Shown here in pieces: positions 43,128-45,820 of a stretch of 45,820 nucleotides of DNA (the first letter of the stretch is position 1; each line of letters begins with the position of its first letter). Made by a program: the position numbers and the translations under genes. Under the pieces are notes generated by a model. It saw nothing but the letters and a program-made list of their open reading frames with translations, had not been told where the DNA came from and ran no database searches. Source of the stretch: an uncultured Pseudomonadota bacterium (GTDB lineage: Bacteria > Pseudomonadota > Gammaproteobacteria > Enterobacterales > Succinivibrionaceae). The stretch is taken from contig ONIT01000007.1 in assembly GCA_900317945.1 (NCBI GenBank), positions 1-45,820 on the forward strand. The letters run 5' to 3'.

Positions 43128-43592
43128 ATGAAAAGGAATTCAGGCTTTACCCTCATTGAGCTGATGGTGGTTATTCTGGTCATAGCGATCCTTGCAGCGA
43201 TTGCTGTCCCTGCCTACGGAAAGTATTCAAGGCAGGCAAAAAGGCAGGATACCGAGACTGAGATGTTCAAAATCCAGCAGGATGAGGAGCAGTACTTCTC
43301 TCTCAAGCATACATATTTCTCGATGAGCGAGAGCGATTTGAGCGCAAGGTTCAGCGGGAAGATGTATGACCGCGCGTGCGTGGAGGCCTACCCCAGCATG
43401 TCGAATCCTGCGCCCACCGCCTCCTGTGATGGCGGCACGGATGATGTAAGTCACAATTACGCCATCAAGGCATTCGTAAGATCAAGGGACGCCGGCAAGG
43501 ACGACTGCGATGTGCTCATCCTCTATAAGGACGGCACCAAGAAGTCCCTGAAGTCCCTGGGCGGCTCAGAGACTACTACAGGCTGCTGGTAA
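43128..43592 (+). CDS. PilE-like type IV (minor) pilin
   Basis: A 154-residue prepilin with a perfect leader: MKRNSG, then FTLIELMVVILVIAILAAIAVPAY, cleavage after Gly6 and Glu at mature position 5. The hydrophobic helix is followed by a small globular domain with cysteines near the C-terminus (DDC and GCW). It could be a minor pilin PilE or a major pilin. Genomic position with pilX and pilY1 favours a minor pilin. SD CGGAGAG precedes ATG 43128. Confidence 0.88.
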   Translation: MKRNSGFTLIELMVVILVIAILAAIAVPAYGKYSRQAKRQDTETEMFKIQQDEEQYFSLKHTYFSMSESDLSARFSGKMYDRACVEAYPSMSNPAPTASCDGGTDDVSHNYAIKAFVRSRDAGKDDCDVLILYKDGTKKSLKSLGGSETTTGCW

Positions 43593-43612
43593 TAAAGCGA
43601 GGCACAGTGATT

Positions 43613-43930
43613 ATGTTTAAGCTAAAACTTAAGAAATCGGCTGGCATTGCGCTCGCAATGCTTGCTGGTGTAAGTGCATTTCCGGCATTTGCTGCCGATA
43701 CGGTTGCAACCAAGGATCTCGAAATAGGCACCAAGCCGCTTTACGTCGGCAGCAGTGATCTGCCTATGCTCATCATGCTGATCCTGAGCAAGGACCACAC
43801 CATGTTCACAGAGGCTTACACCGATGCGAACGATATCGACGGTGATGGAAGAATTGATGTTACTATTCACAGCCGTCCTGTAGGCATGACTAGCCAGGCG
43901 GGCATAAGCCCGCTTCCGGACAGGGTTTGA
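43613..43930 (+). pseudogene. Truncated pilY1 (5' fragment), interrupted by an IS66 element
   Basis: About 105 residues from ATG 43613 (GTG 43607 also possible). A signal peptide ends AFAAD. Then comes a PilY1-like N-terminus (KPLYVGSSDLPMLIMLIL, MFTEAYTDANDIDGDGRIDVT). PilY1 proteins are usually 1000 or more residues, being pilus-tip adhesins and assembly factors. Here the resemblance stops after DVT (about 43863), and about 20 unrelated residues lead to a stop. The break coincides with the start of IS66-type sequence. Only the first tenth of the gene remains in the window; the rest may lie beyond the element. Confidence 0.75.
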
Positions 43931-44020
43931 CCGGACCTGTGTGCCTGAAGGAGTGCGCAAAGGCTCTTTTTACGTGATCAGCAGACATACATATCCAGGC
44001 GGGCCGTCAGGCCCGCTTCC
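43894..44020. repeat. Two related palindromes near the IS66 end
   Basis: CCAG-GCGGGC-ATAA-GCCCGC-TTCC at 43894-43917 and CCAG-GCGGGCC-GTCA-GGCCCGC-TTCC at 43995-44020 share arms and flanks and lie 101 bp apart. Neither has a T-run. They could block transcription entering the element or be transposase-related structures. Confidence 0.55.
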
Positions 44021-44042
44021 AGATCGATTTTATGATTTTGGT

Positions 44043-45618
44043 TCAGAGCGGATGATCGCGGAAGATTTCCTCAACCGTATACGGGTGTCCATCGCACAGC
44101 CGCTGCAGCGCGTCGATTTCATTGATGCCATTCCGCCGGCACGTCAACCGCATGGTTGTCTGCGGCCTCCACTGACTCGAACTGACCGGATATTTTCATG
44201 TGCGACTTGATGCCCCTGAGACTGCGTTCACTGAGGTTGTTCGTCGTCGGAATGCTGAAGTCCCGCAGCCACATGAAGTAGTTTTCCCTGTAGTTCTCAA
44301 GCCGTTTAATCAGTGCCCTTTCGTTGTCTGCGCCGTAGATGTCAGGCTCGGCCGCGTTTTCCTTCCGTCCTTTCTCAAGGCATTCATCAAGCCTGCGGTT
44401 GAAGTCCGCAATGACTGCCTCATCGAAGGCTTTCTCTCCACGTTTTATGGCGTCATTGCGCTTCCTGATGGTGATGCTGATTAGTTCCTTGAGCTCAATG
44501 GTCCAGGTGTGGTGGGTGTCGTCCGTATTCTTCTGGCAGTCCCTCTGCAGATGCTGGTTGCACTCGATGTTCACAAAGCAGAACCTCCAGTTGTAGTTTA
44601 CGGTGTTGTGGTCATGCATGACCTTGATATAGTGCTCAAGCTGTCTGAGGACATCGTCATCCTCAAGGCTCTGCAGGTCCTTGTGCTCATGCGCGGTATA
44701 GTAGGCTATGCGCTCGTCTCCGTAGAAACGGAAGCAGGCCCTCTTCGTAAGTATGAAGATTACGGTATCGTCCCAGTAGACGAGCTTCCTGGTGATGAGG
44801 ACCTGCTTCAGCGCCGACCGGAACGGCACGAGAGCTTTCGCGGCTTTCCGCTGTAGCTTTGCAACGTAGCCTTCGCATGGCGTAAGCCTCCCTCCGGTAA
44901 TGCCGGCAATGAACGATGCCGCCTTGTTCATTGAGGCGTTGACCGTATTGGTGAGTGACAGAAGCAGGGCCTTCAGGGTGCTGCCGTACTGATGCTGCTC
45001 CTTGAGTGACGGCGGTATATCCGAACGGAAGATGGTGCCGCATTCGTTGCATCTGTAGTAATAAAACTCATGTCTGATTTTAACCAGCTTTATCCGGACG
45101 TCGTATTCGTATTTGACTTCTGACTTTCCGGTCGGGCTGAAGTCGGAACCGCCGCATCCGGGGCAGTGCTCACCTTCCTCCAGGGGATGTCCCTGAGTCT
45201 CCTCAGTGTCCACATTGTCAGTGCCGTCAAAGGAATGCTTTTCGTGATGCAGCTTCCCGCCCTTTGGATCCCCGCTTTTCTGGCGCCCGCTTTTCTGGCG
45301 TGAGTTGTTATTGGATATAACCTTATCCTTGCCTATCGGAGTACGTGATGTAGACATTCCGGTGTTGGTGCCATCGTGGGCCTGGATAGCTCTTGCTTTT
45401 TCCAGCTCGCTTGTCAGTCCCCTGATGGTGGCATCCCTCTTTGCAAGCTCATCCTCAAACTTCTTCCGGGCTTCCTCCATCTCTTTCCGGAGATGACTGA
45501 CAGTCCGGGCGAGAGAGTCGGCCCGCTGCTTCTGGGCGGCAAGCCGCTCTTTCAGTCTGACGTTTTCCCTTCCAAGATTTTCGCAGCTGCGGCGCAAGTC
45601 AGAGGCAGTGTCAGTCAT
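44043..45618 (-). pseudogene. IS66-family transposase (TnpC-like), frameshifted near the C-terminus
   Basis: The intact frame runs 45618 to 44119 (499 residues): N-terminal coiled coil, zinc-finger-like CPGCGG and CNECG cysteine pairs, the transposase core with YWDDT (likely first catalytic Asp), and NNLSERSLRGIKSHMKISG (the conserved C-terminal Glu region). After AADNHAV the frame is lost. In the next frame the expected end continues as TCRRNGINEIDALQRLCDG to EEIFRDHPL, stopping at 44043-44045. About six residues (roughly 17 bases) are missing at the junction near 44145, so a small out-of-frame deletion is inferred. The ATG at 45618 overlaps the upstream ORF's stop (ATGACTGA). Confidence 0.8.
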
Positions 45619-45820
45619 GGCAGACAGGCGCCTTTCCAAGGTCCGCGGAGATGGCCTCACAGACTTTCCTGTAGGCCCTGATGACTGATTTCAGCCTGCG
45701 GACTTCATTCTTCAGTGAAAGGATTTCCTCGTCTTTACCGGCAGCCGCCTTCTGCAGCCTCTCGACCTGTTTCGCCAGTTCGGAGGCATCATCGGAAGTG
45801 GGAACATTTTTGCGTGAAGG
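45611..45820 (-). CDS. Partial coiled-coil ORF of the IS66 element
   Basis: An open frame enters from the right edge and ends with a TGA at 45613-45611, at least 69 codons. Its product is charged and heptad-like (ELAKQVERLQKAAAGKDEEI, then LKNEVRRLKSVIRAYRKV). It overlaps the transposase start by eight bases (ATGACTGA). It may be an accessory IS66 protein or the N-terminal part of the transposase in another frame. The beginning is outside the window. Confidence 0.5.
   Translation of the reverse strand, partial: PSRKNVPTSDDASELAKQVERLQKAAAGKDEEILSLKNEVRRLKSVIRAYRKVCEAISADLGKAPVCHD

Larger units (their letters stand above)
43864..45820 (-). mobile_element. IS66-family insertion sequence (right part beyond the window)
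   Basis: The element holds a minus-strand IS66-type transposase (TnpC-like) and part of an upstream coiled-coil ORF. One end lies between about 43864 and 43880, where pilY1 coding sequence stops. The exact terminal repeat and target duplication cannot be fixed because the other end is outside the window. The end region 43870-44042 is noncoding and carries two related palindromes. Confidence 0.75.

Overview
This window is a compact, gene-dense stretch of a gammaproteobacterial chromosome. The order mrcA / pilMNOPQ-aroK-aroB-damX-rpe-gph is typical of gammaproteobacteria. Polar-type flagellar genes (flaG, fliD, fliS, a fliT-like gene, then fliE to flhB under sigma-54-type promoters) point to a Vibrio/Aeromonas-like, polarly flagellated organism. 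I favour Aeromonadales, possibly Succinivibrionaceae. That is an inference from gene order and protein flavour, not from a marker gene.

Layout. (1) 1-2365: groES-groEL with a near-consensus heat-shock (sigma-32) promoter and a terminator. (2) 2635-4479: a membrane PAS-GGDEF-EAL protein whose two catalytic motifs are both degenerate. (3) 4527-7472: a sigma-28-type promoter driving flaG-fliD-fliS-fliT-like (filament cap and export chaperones). (4) 7877-10636, minus strand: penicillin-binding protein 1A. Divergent from it, 11151-16203 holds the type IV pilus alignment complex and secretin: a PilM-PilN fusion, then PilO, PilP and PilQ. (5) 16364-21229: aroK-aroB-damX-rpe-gph, with no dam gene between damX and rpe. 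(6) 24425-21268, minus strand: ribE-ribH-nusB-thiL, with a NusB carrying a long charged tail. (7) 24643-25707: an FKBP-type lipoprotein behind a leader rich in hairpins, then two unrecognised exported proteins (25917-27313). (8) 27336-41573: two flagellar transcription units, fliEFGHIJ and fliKLMNOPQR-flhB, each preceded by a sigma-54-type -24/-12 element. (9) 41811-43930: remains of a minor-pilin operon (PilW-like, PilX-like, PilE-like, and a PilY1 cut off after about 84 native residues). (10) about 43864 to the right edge: an IS66-family element that interrupts pilY1, with a transposase that is itself frameshifted near its C-terminus.

How the genes fit together. Two surface machines dominate: a polar flagellum (basal body, export gate, switch, cap) and a type IV pilus (assembly platform, secretin, minor pilins). 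The flagellar promoters follow the usual class order: sigma-54 for hook-basal-body genes and sigma-28 for late genes. The degenerate c-di-GMP protein lies next to the late flagellar operon and could be a receptor linking c-di-GMP to motility. The rest is housekeeping: folding, peptidoglycan synthesis, shikimate, pentose phosphate, riboflavin and thiamine pathways.

I found no CRISPR array, tRNA, rRNA or prophage. I did not find a clearly new multi-gene system. The most unusual items are the PilM-PilN fusion, the tailed NusB, the degenerate GGDEF-EAL protein, the unknown exported pair ahead of fliE, and the damaged minor-pilin locus.
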